Numbered from the stretch's first letter, positions 35,100 to 43,927 are shown. The stretch: DNA of 46,473 nt from Muribaculaceae bacterium (GCA_024400935.1 JAKSLZ010000013.1:1-46473), one strand, 5' to 3'. The notes: generated by a model not told the origin, from the letters alone. A program made the numbers and translations.

Positions 35100-35795
35100 A
35101 TGAAAAGATGTATAATTTATTTCGTGCTGCTCGTAGCAGCGTTACATGCCAGTGCTGATGTTGACGTTTATATCAACGATTTCAAATGCGATGGCATCGC
35201 CTACTCCATCGTTAATTCAAGCGAAGTTGTAGCATGCATGGACTACTACGAAGACCAGAGCGAGACAAGTGCTACAATTCCCGAAAAAGTATCCTTCAAC
35301 GGCCACACGTTCACCGTGATAGGGCTGTCAAAGGCTTTCAGAGATAACAATTCAATACAGCAAGTCACTTTACCCAATTCATTGCTATTCATCAAAGATT
35401 CTTTCGAAGAATGCAAAACGCTGAACAGCCTGACAATTCCCAGCTCTGTGATTTCATTTGTTTGTTACCAAGGAGATCCTCACAATTATTTCGAGAACAT
35501 AAAAATCTTAAAAATCGACTGCAAGCAACCTCCTTTCACAATCCCTCGCACATTTCTTAACAGGCATTACGAAAACACTAACCTCATTGTGCCTGCGGGC
35601 TGCATCAATGCCTATAAGAGCCACCCTGTGTGGGGCAAATTCAAGTACATTACCGACACCTCGGCAGTAAACGACATCAAGGTAGATGACCTCGATGAAG
35701 GACTTTGGTACGACCTCAACGGACACATCTATGACCAAAAGCCCACCGAGGCAGGCATCTACATCCACAACCACAACAAAGTGATTGTCAAGTAA
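35100..35795 (+). CDS. Secreted BspA-type leucine-rich-repeat protein
   Basis: A 231-residue protein with a signal peptide (MKRCIIYFVLLVAALHASA, then DVD). I chose the ATG at 35100 rather than 34986 because it starts the signal peptide. LRR_5 repeats of the BspA type lie at about 55-125 (NGHTFTVIGLSKAFRDNN, VTLPNSLLFIKDSFEECKTL, LTIPSSVISF). The C-terminal tail GLWYDLNGHIYDQKPTEAGI ending in KVIVK resembles type IX secretion signals. It follows the structured RNA and precedes the metallo-beta-lactamase-fold gene by 53 bases. Confidence 0.82.
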   Translation: MKRCIIYFVLLVAALHASADVDVYINDFKCDGIAYSIVNSSEVVACMDYYEDQSETSATIPEKVSFNGHTFTVIGLSKAFRDNNSIQQVTLPNSLLFIKDSFEECKTLNSLTIPSSVISFVCYQGDPHNYFENIKILKIDCKQPPFTIPRTFLNRHYENTNLIVPAGCINAYKSHPVWGKFKYITDTSAVNDIKVDDLDEGLWYDLNGHIYDQKPTEAGIYIHNHNKVIVK

Positions 35796-35848
35796 CCTTA
35801 TAACAAAACATAAAAATATATCATTACACCAAACAATTCATATTATTT

Positions 35849-36976
35849 ATGAGAGTTCAACGAATCATCCACCCCGTGGGCCAAGGAGCGTTTTACTCCG
35901 AGCGATTCTTTGATGACAATGAAGATGTTATTGCTAATGTCATCTATGATTGTGGCACAATGTCATTAAAATCAAATCTTAAACACGAGATAGAAGATTA
36001 TTTTTTAAACCAAGAAATTGATATTCTATTTTTATCACATCTACATGCCGACCATATTAATGGTGTAAAAACCCTAAAAAAAGTATGTAAGAAGATAAAG
36101 AATGTTATATTACCTTTTATAACGACAGACGATAGCAAGTATCTTCTTTTTTATTTAAAAAATATTGACAATGCGTCCCTTGACGTAATAAAACTTGTAG
36201 AAAGTCCAGAAGACTATTTTGATCAAGACACAAGAATAATTCGAGTATTGTCTGACTGGAATGAAATTAGTAATAATACAACCTACACTCCTGAAAATCT
36301 GTTCGTTGAAAATTTGAATCTCAAAGAAATTCTAAAACCAGGATTTCCTATCAAACTCAAAAAATTACCATCTGATTGGATATTTTTGCCAATTAATCTG
36401 AAATATGACAAATATATCAAGCAGTTTAAAAATTTATTATCGTCGCTTGAATCAATAAAGGATTTAAGTATTTATTTAGATAAAGATTCTGTTGATTTAA
36501 AAAAAATCAAAGAAATATTCAAAAAATCAGGCATACCGTTAGAATTAAATTCTAATTCATTATTGCTTTATTCAGGTCCTTGTACTCAGGGTGTTAAAAA
36601 AGATGAACCGTCAAAACAGCATTACCTGAAAGGTTGTCTTTACACTGGAGATTCATGTTTTGTGCATAATGATATTCCTATGTTACTATGTATTCTTAAG
36701 GGTGTGAAAAATCATATTGGCTTGATTCAAATACCGCATCATGGCTCAAAGGAGAATTTCTCAACAGATATATTTAAAATCAACAGCAACTGTAAATACT
36801 ATTTTTTATCACATGGAATAGAAAATAGGTATGGTCACCCTTCAATAAATATTCTTGTCTCATTCTCTAATAAACTAAACTACAACAGGTGGCATTTGTA
36901 TAATTTAAGAAACAGAATCCTGTTTTGTGTGAATGAAGATCCACAATCGGCATTAATTATAGATATTAACATATAA
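35849..36976 (+). CDS. Metallo-beta-lactamase-fold protein, ComEC-like
   Basis: A 375-residue protein without a signal peptide. The metal site is intact: SHLHADH (about 62-68), PHHGSKENF (about 296) and SHGIENRYGHPS (about 325). The PHHGS and NRYGHP phrases are those of the C-terminal hydrolase domain of ComEC/Rec2 DNA-uptake proteins. Here the domain stands alone, with no membrane helices. The first 80 bases have normal composition; the rest is strongly AT-rich, unlike the neighbours. It sits between two exported LRR proteins though it appears cytoplasmic. The substrate (nucleic acid, phosphodiester or other) is unknown. The gene may have been acquired by transfer. Confidence 0.85.
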   Translation: MRVQRIIHPVGQGAFYSERFFDDNEDVIANVIYDCGTMSLKSNLKHEIEDYFLNQEIDILFLSHLHADHINGVKTLKKVCKKIKNVILPFITTDDSKYLLFYLKNIDNASLDVIKLVESPEDYFDQDTRIIRVLSDWNEISNNTTYTPENLFVENLNLKEILKPGFPIKLKKLPSDWIFLPINLKYDKYIKQFKNLLSSLESIKDLSIYLDKDSVDLKKIKEIFKKSGIPLELNSNSLLLYSGPCTQGVKKDEPSKQHYLKGCLYTGDSCFVHNDIPMLLCILKGVKNHIGLIQIPHHGSKENFSTDIFKINSNCKYYFLSHGIENRYGHPSINILVSFSNKLNYNRWHLYNLRNRILFCVNEDPQSALIIDINI

Positions 36977-36987
36977 TTACAACAAAA

Positions 36988-39936
36988 ATGAAACATCTAC
37001 TCATTTTCACCGCTTTATTCTCCCTCTGGACAGTCGCTGCAGCACAGAACATGCCCGCAGGGAATGAAAACGACCCGGGGCGCCACTGGACACCCGATGA
37101 GGTTTGCCAGCCCACCCACCCCCAGTTACTCCCTGCCTCGCGGCACGACTTTGACCGCCACGATGGCAACAACGACTTGGCGCCACGCCGAGGTCTCCGC
37201 GGCTCTGACACAGACCGAGACGAACTACTGCGCCGACACGAGCAGCAGGATGACGGCGCACAACGCGTCGCCCCGCAGACAGCAGGCGAAACCTTCACCG
37301 TCGACGGAATCAAGTACTGCGTCAACAGCGACAACGCCTCAGTTTACGTTACGTATACTGCTTTACGGTCTTCTTCCAACTACAACAACATAAACGGGGC
37401 TGTCTCTATACCTCAATCCGTATACCACAACGGCAAATATTACCCCGTCACTGCTATCGGGGACAGAGCTTTCGGGGACTGCTCCGGCCTCACAAGCATC
37501 AACATCCCTAACTCAGTCTCTTCTATCAGGAACTACGCTTTCTATAACTGCTCCGGCCTCACAAGCATCAACATCCCTAACTCAGTCACTTCTATCGGGA
37601 ACTACGCTTTCTTTCAATGTTCCGGGCTCACAAGCATCAACATCCCTAACTCAGTCACTTCTATCGGGGGCGATGCTTTCTTTCATTGCTCCGGGCTCAC
37701 AAGCATCAACATCCCTAACTCAGTCTCTTCTATCGGGGACTACGCTTTCTCAGGCTGCTCCGGGCTCACAAGCGTTACTATCGGGGGCTCAGTCTCTTCT
37801 ATCGGGGACTACGCTTTCTTTCAATGCTCCGGGCTCACAAGCATAACGGTTGATGCTAGCAACTCGGTTTACGATTCACGCAAAAATTGTAATGCTATCA
37901 TAGAGACTAAAACAAATACTTTGTTATGGGGTTGCAAGAATACAACCATCCCTAACTCCGTCACTTCTATCGGGGACAGAGCTTTCAGGGACTGCTCCGC
38001 GCTCACAAGCATCAACATACCTAACTCAGTCTCTTCTATCGGAGAGTATGCGTTCTACGAATGCACTGGTCTCACCAGCGTCACCATCCCCAACTCCGTC
38101 ACAACTATCGGAGAGTATGCGTTCAACGGATGCACTGGTCTCACCAACGTCATAGTAGAATCTGGCAACAGGGTTTACGACTCACGCGACAATTGTAATG
38201 CTATTATAAAGACTGTAACAAATACTTTGTTATGGGGTTTCAAGAATACAACCATCCCCAACTCCGTCACTTCTATCGGTGACTGTGCGTTCTATTACTG
38301 CACTAGTCTCACCAGCATCAACATACCTAACTCAGTCTCTTCTATCGGGGCATACGCTTTCGGCTACTGCTCCGCGCTCACAAGCATCAACATTCCTAAC
38401 TCAGTCTCTTTTATCGGGGGCTACGCTTTCGATGGCTGCAGTTCGTTAATGAATTTTTATTCATATCGTCCTACTCCGCCTAAGACTGGTAATAATCAAG
38501 TATTCACTGATTATTATGGAATTTCTAAATTACCATTACATGCCACGTTACACGTCATAAAAGGATGCACTGATTCTTATAGAAATTCAAATACGTGGAA
38601 TATTTTTACAACTATCCTTGACGATTTGAATCCCACTGATTTAGTAACAAGTATCAATCTAAATAAGAAAGAACTTGAACTTGATGAATGGACTACTGCT
38701 TCCACGAAGTTAATCGCGACAGTTTTGCCAAATAATGCGACAAATAAAACTATTAAATGGACTACAAGCAACGCTGCTGTTGCAACGGTTAATGATGGTT
38801 TGGTTCAAGGTAAAGAATCTGGCACAGCATATATTATTGCATCAACAGTTGATGGTTCTAATCTGAGCGACACATGCGTTGTAACTGTAAAACCTGAGAC
38901 TATACTGGTACAAAGTGTTACTATTAACAAGGCAGAACTCAATCTCACCACAGGAGAGAATGAGCAATTAACTGCAACTGTTTTGCCCGATAATGCTACA
39001 AATAAGCAAGTTGAATGGTCAAGTGGCAATACTGCTGTTGCAACAGTTAGCACTGATGGTGTGGTCAGCGCAGTGGCTCCTGGTAATGCAACAATCACTG
39101 TAAGAACTACCGATGGCACAAACTTAACGGCAACATGTGCTATTACTGTTGTTGAGCCCGAGCCTGAGTTTGTGGCTGGTGATGCTAACGGTGATGGATT
39201 CGTTCGCATCAATGACGTGGTGACTACATCTAACTATATCCTGGGTGATGAACCTGCAGGATTTGTTTTTGCGGCTGCCGATGTTAACCAGGATGGTTTC
39301 GTTCGCATCAACGATGTGGTTCTTATTGCTAACATTATCCTTGACGGCGGCATGAACGCTCCCGCTAAGGTTGCTGCAATGCAACTTGCTGGCAACGACT
39401 ACATGACTGCACAGGGAGTTGAAATTAAGGCTGGCGAGACTCGCTTCATCGACATTGAGTTGAACAACGACAACGCATTCAGCGCTCTGCAGATGGACAT
39501 CAACCTTCCCGACGGTCTCATACTCAAGGGTGCAACTCTTACAGGCCGTGCCGATGGCCACAACCTGATGACTGGCCGCACTGTTAACGGCAAGGCTACA
39601 ATCGCTGTATTCTCAACCGAAAGCAACAACTTCGCCGGCAACAACGGTGCAGTTATCCGCCTTGAGGTGATGGCAACAGGCAATGTGACCGAGGACATCA
39701 CGCTTGACAACATCTTCGCTTCTACAGCCAAGGGCGTGCTCAAGCAGCTTGATACTGTAAGCGTGGGCGTGAACGCAGTGACCGGCATCAACGACATCAC
39801 AGTGGGCAACGGCCTCGTGAATGTCTACAACACTGCCGGACAGCTCGTGCGCCGCAACGCCAATGCAAGCGAAGCAACACACAACCTGCCCGCAGGTCTC
39901 TACCTCGTGGGCGGCAAGAAAGTGGTAGTTAAGTAA
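36988..39936 (+). CDS. Large BspA-type surface protein: LRR, Big_2, dockerin and cohesin-like domains
   Basis: A 982-residue exported protein. A signal peptide (MKHLLIFTALFSLWTVAAA) is followed by an odd charged segment (about 20-95) and then BspA-type LRR_5 repeats (about 150-488) with a 23-residue period (INIPNSVSSIGDYAF type). Two Big_2 immunoglobulin-like domains follow (about 551-634 and 639-721). A two-repeat dockerin-like module (about 730-788) has calcium loops DANGDGFVRIND and DVNQDGFVRIND. A cohesin-like beta domain lies at about 791-927. The C-terminal tail ends LPAGLYLVGGKKVVVK, like type IX secretion signals. It is probably displayed on the cell surface. The cohesin-like call is by pattern only. 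Confidence 0.88.
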   Translation: MKHLLIFTALFSLWTVAAAQNMPAGNENDPGRHWTPDEVCQPTHPQLLPASRHDFDRHDGNNDLAPRRGLRGSDTDRDELLRRHEQQDDGAQRVAPQTAGETFTVDGIKYCVNSDNASVYVTYTALRSSSNYNNINGAVSIPQSVYHNGKYYPVTAIGDRAFGDCSGLTSINIPNSVSSIRNYAFYNCSGLTSINIPNSVTSIGNYAFFQCSGLTSINIPNSVTSIGGDAFFHCSGLTSINIPNSVSSIGDYAFSGCSGLTSVTIGGSVSSIGDYAFFQCSGLTSITVDASNSVYDSRKNCNAIIETKTNTLLWGCKNTTIPNSVTSIGDRAFRDCSALTSINIPNSVSSIGEYAFYECTGLTSVTIPNSVTTIGEYAFNGCTGLTNVIVESGNRVYDSRDNCNAIIKTVTNTLLWGFKNTTIPNSVTSIGDCAFYYCTSLTSINIPNSVSSIGAYAFGYCSALTSINIPNSVSFIGGYAFDGCSSLMNFYSYRPTPPKTGNNQVFTDYYGISKLPLHATLHVIKGCTDSYRNSNTWNIFTTILDDLNPTDLVTSINLNKKELELDEWTTASTKLIATVLPNNATNKTIKWTTSNAAVATVNDGLVQGKESGTAYIIASTVDGSNLSDTCVVTVKPETILVQSVTINKAELNLTTGENEQLTATVLPDNATNKQVEWSSGNTAVATVSTDGVVSAVAPGNATITVRTTDGTNLTATCAITVVEPEPEFVAGDANGDGFVRINDVVTTSNYILGDEPAGFVFAAADVNQDGFVRINDVVLIANIILDGGMNAPAKVAAMQLAGNDYMTAQGVEIKAGETRFIDIELNNDNAFSALQMDINLPDGLILKGATLTGRADGHNLMTGRTVNGKATIAVFSTESNNFAGNNGAVIRLEVMATGNVTEDITLDNIFASTAKGVLKQLDTVSVGVNAVTGINDITVGNGLVNVYNTAGQLVRRNANASEATHNLPAGLYLVGGKKVVVK

Positions 39937-39956
39937 AGGTTTAAAGGTTTAAAAGT

Positions 39957-39995
39957 CCTTCTAGGTTGTCTAGAAAATCTAGATAGCCTAGAAGG
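39957..39995 (+). terminator. CTAG-rich hairpin terminator after the 982-residue gene
   Basis: CCTTCTAGG (39957-39965) pairs with CCTAGAAGG (39987-39995), enclosing CTAGA/TCTAG. It lies directly before the next gene. There is no clear U-tract, so read-through is possible. Confidence 0.6.
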
Positions 39996-40021
39996 CTTAG
40001 AACAAAAATAAATAAAGTATT

Positions 40022-41293
40022 ATGAAAAAGATCATTTTTGCTATCATAGCGGTCCTTGCGGCATTCAATGCTCATGCCGACAGGATGTATATCGACAACT
40101 TCTCGATTGAGGCAGGTGAGACCAAGCAAGTGAGCATCAATCTGGACAACAGTTCTGCCCTATCGGCATTCCAGTTGGAACTCTATCTGCCACAAGGCCT
40201 CTCAATGGCTCTTGACAGCCGCGGACGCCTGCGCTGCGGCGTGAATGCCGACCGTGCCGACGACCACATTCTCACCTTCAAAGATCGTGGCAACGGCCAG
40301 TACAATGCAACCTACTATTCTACCAACAGCTATGACATCTACGACAACAGTGGTGAGGTGGTTTACTTCTATGTATCGGCTGCCGAGGATTTCAGCGGCA
40401 CAGCAACCGTGTCGCTCAAGGAAATCTATGTGAGCGATGCCGCTGGCAACATGACCCAGCTCGACAACACCACATGCACCGTTACCGGTCCGCAGCCTGT
40501 TAATCCTCCCGCAGGTCCCACATCGATGTATATCAACGACTTCTCGATTGAGGCTGGTGAGACTCAGCAGGTAAGCATCAACCTGGACAACAGCACTGCC
40601 CTATCGGCATTCCAGCTGGAACTTCATCTGCCTGCAGGTCTCTCTATGGCGCTCGACAACCGCGGACGCTTGCGCTACGGCGTGAACGCCGACCGTGCCG
40701 ACGACCACACGCTCACCTTCAAGGATCGTGGCAACGGACAGTATAACGCTACTTACTACTCAACAAATAGCTATGACATCATGGGCAACAGCGGTGAGGT
40801 GGTTTACTTCTACGTTACAGCTGCCGATAACTTCACTGGTACAGCAACAGTGGAACTCAAGGAGATCTATGTGAGCGATGCCGCTGGCAACATGACCCAG
40901 CTCGACAACACCACTTGCACAGTGACATGTTCAAGCACACCCGGCCCTGAGCCTGGCGGTGACAAGGCAACTTCAATCGCACTCGACATGAGCGAATTTA
41001 AGACTACCGAGACAGCTCTGGTACAGGTTTATCCCACTATTGAGCCTGCCGCTGCAGCAAGCCAGGAAATTGCTTGGAAGTCGAGCAACGAAGAGATTGC
41101 AACAGTTGATACTCACGGACGCATCAAGGCTCTGAAGCCCGGCAAGGTGACTATTACTGCTACGACAACCGACGGCAGCAACCTGAGCGCACAGTGCGAA
41201 GTGACAATAATGATGAAAGGTGATATGAAAGAGGATTTTACTATTGACATCAGCGACATGAATTCTATAATCAATATCATCCTAAAAAAATAG
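40022..41293 (+). CDS. Secreted protein with duplicated cohesin-like modules, Big_2 domain and degenerate dockerin half
   Basis: A 423-residue exported protein (signal MKKIIFAIIAVLAAFNAHA). Two near-identical modules of about 140 residues start at about 21 and 168 (FSIEAGETQQVSINLDN, LSAFQLELHLPAGLSM), a pattern typical of cohesin-like beta sandwiches. The DNA period is 441 bp. A Big_2 domain (about 316-395) follows. The last 24 residues, GDMKEDFTIDISDMNSIINI and on, look like one dockerin repeat whose calcium loop is damaged (K at loop position 3, F in place of the glycine at position 6). There is no type IX tail. It lies 85 bases after the dockerin-bearing neighbour. Confidence 0.85.
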   Translation: MKKIIFAIIAVLAAFNAHADRMYIDNFSIEAGETKQVSINLDNSSALSAFQLELYLPQGLSMALDSRGRLRCGVNADRADDHILTFKDRGNGQYNATYYSTNSYDIYDNSGEVVYFYVSAAEDFSGTATVSLKEIYVSDAAGNMTQLDNTTCTVTGPQPVNPPAGPTSMYINDFSIEAGETQQVSINLDNSTALSAFQLELHLPAGLSMALDNRGRLRYGVNADRADDHTLTFKDRGNGQYNATYYSTNSYDIMGNSGEVVYFYVTAADNFTGTATVELKEIYVSDAAGNMTQLDNTTCTVTCSSTPGPEPGGDKATSIALDMSEFKTTETALVQVYPTIEPAAAASQEIAWKSSNEEIATVDTHGRIKALKPGKVTITATTTDGSNLSAQCEVTIMMKGDMKEDFTIDISDMNSIINIILKK

Positions 41294-41309
41294 ATATCAC
41301 AACAATTAT

Positions 41310-41344
41310 AAAAGGGGAATCTCAAAAACGGGGTTCCCTTTTTT
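41310..41344 (+). terminator. Terminator after the 423-residue gene
   Basis: AAAAGGGGAA pairs with TTCCCTTTT, and T-rich DNA follows. Confidence 0.78.
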
Positions 41345-41463
41345 ATTTCATGCATAGTATTTCCATCTTTGTTCTTTCGTCCTTTGATTTTATGAAGGAA
41401 GTACATGAGAAAATTTTTAATTTCTTTTAATTTCTGTCAGTTTTTAAAAATATGCTGGTTTTT

Positions 41464-41495
41464 TTTGGTATTTGTGAGAATTTGTTGTAACTTTG
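41464..41495 (+). promoter_or_regulatory. Promoter of the leader RNA or glnN
   Basis: TTTG (41464-41467), exactly 20 bases, then TAACTTTG (41488-41495). A copy of the repeat AATTTCTTTTAATTTCTGTC lies just upstream at 41419-41442. Confidence 0.8.
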
Positions 41496-41501
41496 CACTT
41501 T

Positions 41502-41631
41502 CAAAATTGAGACTGAATGATGAAGAGAGTCTTAAAAAGAAGCTGCTATTCACGAAGCGCCAAGTGCGTTTCACACACTTCATCACCCCTATCGCCACCC
41601 ACTAACTGACTCAGTTTAGCGGGTGTTTTTC
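41502..41631 (+). ncRNA. Candidate small RNA or attenuating leader upstream of glnN
   Basis: This 130-nt stretch lies between a full promoter and a terminator-like hairpin. Pairings seen: GATGAAG with CTTCATC, AAGCGC with GTGCGTTT, and the terminal stem CACCC-CTAA-CTGA/TCAG-TTAG-GGGTG (41596-41625) followed by TTTTT. glnN begins 51 bases later with no second promoter evident, so the hairpin may attenuate glnN, or the RNA may be independent. Together with the terminator at 41310-41344 this accounts for the 388-bp gap. Confidence 0.55.
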
Positions 41632-41681
41632 GTTTATAGAGACAGTTTTATTAGTACAATATTTAAAAGAAAGGATTACAA

Positions 41682-43871
41682 ATGTCACACTTAAGGTTTA
41701 AAGAAGTTGAGGTTGCGTTTAACCGTACTCCGGTAAAGGTCGAGATTCCCAAGGAAGCTCCCTCGCAATACTTTGCCAAGTATGTGTTCAACCGCAAGAA
41801 GATGTATGAGTATCTTCCTAAGTCTACCTACGACGCGCTCATCCACGCCATCGACAACAAGGAGCCGCTCAACCGCGAACTGGCTAACGACGTTGCTGCC
41901 GGCATGAAGCAATGGGCGCTCGACAACGGGGTGACCCATTATACACACTGGTTCCATCCCCTCACCGACGGCACCGCCGAGAAGCACGATTCGTTTATCG
42001 AGCACGACGGCAAGGGCGGCGTGATGGAGGAGTTCAGCGGCAAGCTGCTCATGCAGCAGGAGCCTGATGCTTCGAGCTTCCCCAACGGCGGCATCCGCAA
42101 CACCTTCGAGGCTCGCGGCTACTCGGCTTGGGACATCTCTTCGCCCGCGTTCATCCACGACAACACGCTGTGTATTCCCACAATCTTTATTGCATATTCA
42201 GGTGAATCGCTTGACTATAAGACTCCGCTGCTGCGTGCGCTCAACAGCGTTGACAAGGCTGGTACAGCAGTGGCACAGCTCTTTGATCCCAATGTTAAGC
42301 ATGTGCTGTCTTACCTGGGTTGGGAACAGGAGTACTTCCTCGTTGACGAGGCACTCTACGCCGCACGTCCCGACCTTGCGATGACCGGCCGCACCCTGCT
42401 GGGCCACGAGAGTGCCAAGAACCAGCAGCTCGAGGACCACTACTTCGGTGCAATACCCATGCGCGTTGAGGAGTTCATGCTCGACCTTGAGATGGAAGCT
42501 CACCGCCTGGGCATTCCCGTGAAGACACGTCACAACGAGGTGGCACCCAACCAGTTTGAGTTGGCGCCCGTATACGAGGAAACCAACCTTGCCAACGACC
42601 ACAACCTGCTGCTCATGAGCGTCATGGCACAGGTGGCACGCCGCCACCACTTCCGCGTACTGCTGCACGAGAAACCCTTTGCCGGCATCAACGGCAGCGG
42701 TAAACACAACAACTGGAGCCTGGGCACTGACACCGGCACAATGCTGTTCAAGCCCGGTAAGAACGCTGAGGAAAACCTGCAGTTCATGACATTCGTATCA
42801 TGCGTAATGAGCGCAGTACACAAATACAACGGCCTGCTCAAGGCATCAATCGCATCGGCAACTAATGCTCACCGCCTGGGCGCCAACGAGGCACCTCCCG
42901 CCATCATCTCGATGTTCTTGGGTTCACAGCTCAGCAAGGTAATCGACAGCCTCGTGAGCGATGACAAGGCCGATAGCCTCAACTTCAACGCAAAAGAAGA
43001 ACTTAACCTCAAGGTATCTCAGATTCCCGAGATTCTGCTTGACAACACCGACCGCAACCGCACGTCGCCCTTCGCCTTCACCGGCAACCGCTTTGAGTTC
43101 CGCGCAGTGGGTTCAAGCGCCAACTGCGCTTCGGCAATGATTGCCCTCAACGCAGCCGTAGCCGAGCAATTGTTTGAGTTCCGCACTGCTGTTGACGCTC
43201 TCGTTGCCGGCGGCATGGAGCAGAGCGATGCCATCTTGAAGCAGGTGAAGGTATTCCTCAAGCAGTCACGTGACATCCACTTCGACGGCAACGGATACAG
43301 CGACGAGTGGAAAGCTGAAGCTGCACAGCGCGGTCTCGACTGCGAGACATCGGTGCCCAAGATTTTCGACGCTTACCTTGAACCCAAGACTGTGGAAATG
43401 TTCAAGAAAGCAGGCGTGTTCAACGACGTCGAACTCGAAGCCCGCAACGAGGTCAAGTGGGAAATCTACACCAAGAAGGTGCAGATCGAGGCTCGCGTCT
43501 TCGGTGATCTGGCACTCAACCACGTCATCCCCTGTGCAACTCGCTACATGAGCATTCTGCTCGACAACGTCTATAAGATCAAGAACCTCTTCCCCAAGGA
43601 GCAAGGCGAAGCAATCGCTGCACAAGACCTTGCGATGATTGAGAAGATGAGCGAGCACATGCAGTTTATCAAGGACAAGGTGAACGAGATGGTAGAGAAC
43701 CGCAAGGCTGCCAACCGCATCGAGTGCATGCGCGAACGTGCCATCGCTTACCACGATACTATCGTGCCTCTGCTCGACGAAATACGTTACCACGTTGACA
43801 AACTTGAGCTTATGGTCGACGACGAGATGTGGCCTCTGCCCAAGTATCGCGAACTCCTGTTCATCCGCTAA
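41682..43871 (+). CDS. glnN: Glutamine synthetase type III
   Basis: A 729-residue GSIII enzyme that makes glutamine from glutamate, ammonia and ATP. The type III N-terminal region (FNRTPVKVEIPKEAPSQYFA) is present. Catalytic motifs are intact: EVAPNQFELAPVYEETNLA (about 286), HEKPFAGINGSGKHNNWSLG (about 328) and NRFEFRAVGSS. Length is normal for GSIII, much longer than GSI. A possible leader RNA precedes it, which could couple expression to nitrogen status. A terminator follows at 43888-43927. Confidence 0.97.
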   Translation: MSHLRFKEVEVAFNRTPVKVEIPKEAPSQYFAKYVFNRKKMYEYLPKSTYDALIHAIDNKEPLNRELANDVAAGMKQWALDNGVTHYTHWFHPLTDGTAEKHDSFIEHDGKGGVMEEFSGKLLMQQEPDASSFPNGGIRNTFEARGYSAWDISSPAFIHDNTLCIPTIFIAYSGESLDYKTPLLRALNSVDKAGTAVAQLFDPNVKHVLSYLGWEQEYFLVDEALYAARPDLAMTGRTLLGHESAKNQQLEDHYFGAIPMRVEEFMLDLEMEAHRLGIPVKTRHNEVAPNQFELAPVYEETNLANDHNLLLMSVMAQVARRHHFRVLLHEKPFAGINGSGKHNNWSLGTDTGTMLFKPGKNAEENLQFMTFVSCVMSAVHKYNGLLKASIASATNAHRLGANEAPPAIISMFLGSQLSKVIDSLVSDDKADSLNFNAKEELNLKVSQIPEILLDNTDRNRTSPFAFTGNRFEFRAVGSSANCASAMIALNAAVAEQLFEFRTAVDALVAGGMEQSDAILKQVKVFLKQSRDIHFDGNGYSDEWKAEAAQRGLDCETSVPKIFDAYLEPKTVEMFKKAGVFNDVELEARNEVKWEIYTKKVQIEARVFGDLALNHVIPCATRYMSILLDNVYKIKNLFPKEQGEAIAAQDLAMIEKMSEHMQFIKDKVNEMVENRKAANRIECMRERAIAYHDTIVPLLDEIRYHVDKLELMVDDEMWPLPKYRELLFIR

Positions 43872-43887
43872 CACGTAACATCACATA

Positions 43888-43927
43888 ATGAGGCGACGGT
43901 AGCTTGCTACCACGCCTCATTCTTTTT
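43888..43927 (+). terminator. Terminator of glnN
   Basis: AATGAGGCG and GGTAGC pair with GCTACC and CGCCTCATT, followed by CTTTTT. A second small palindrome, AAAAAGAAAAT/ATTTTCTTTTT, lies at 43947-43971. Confidence 0.9.
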
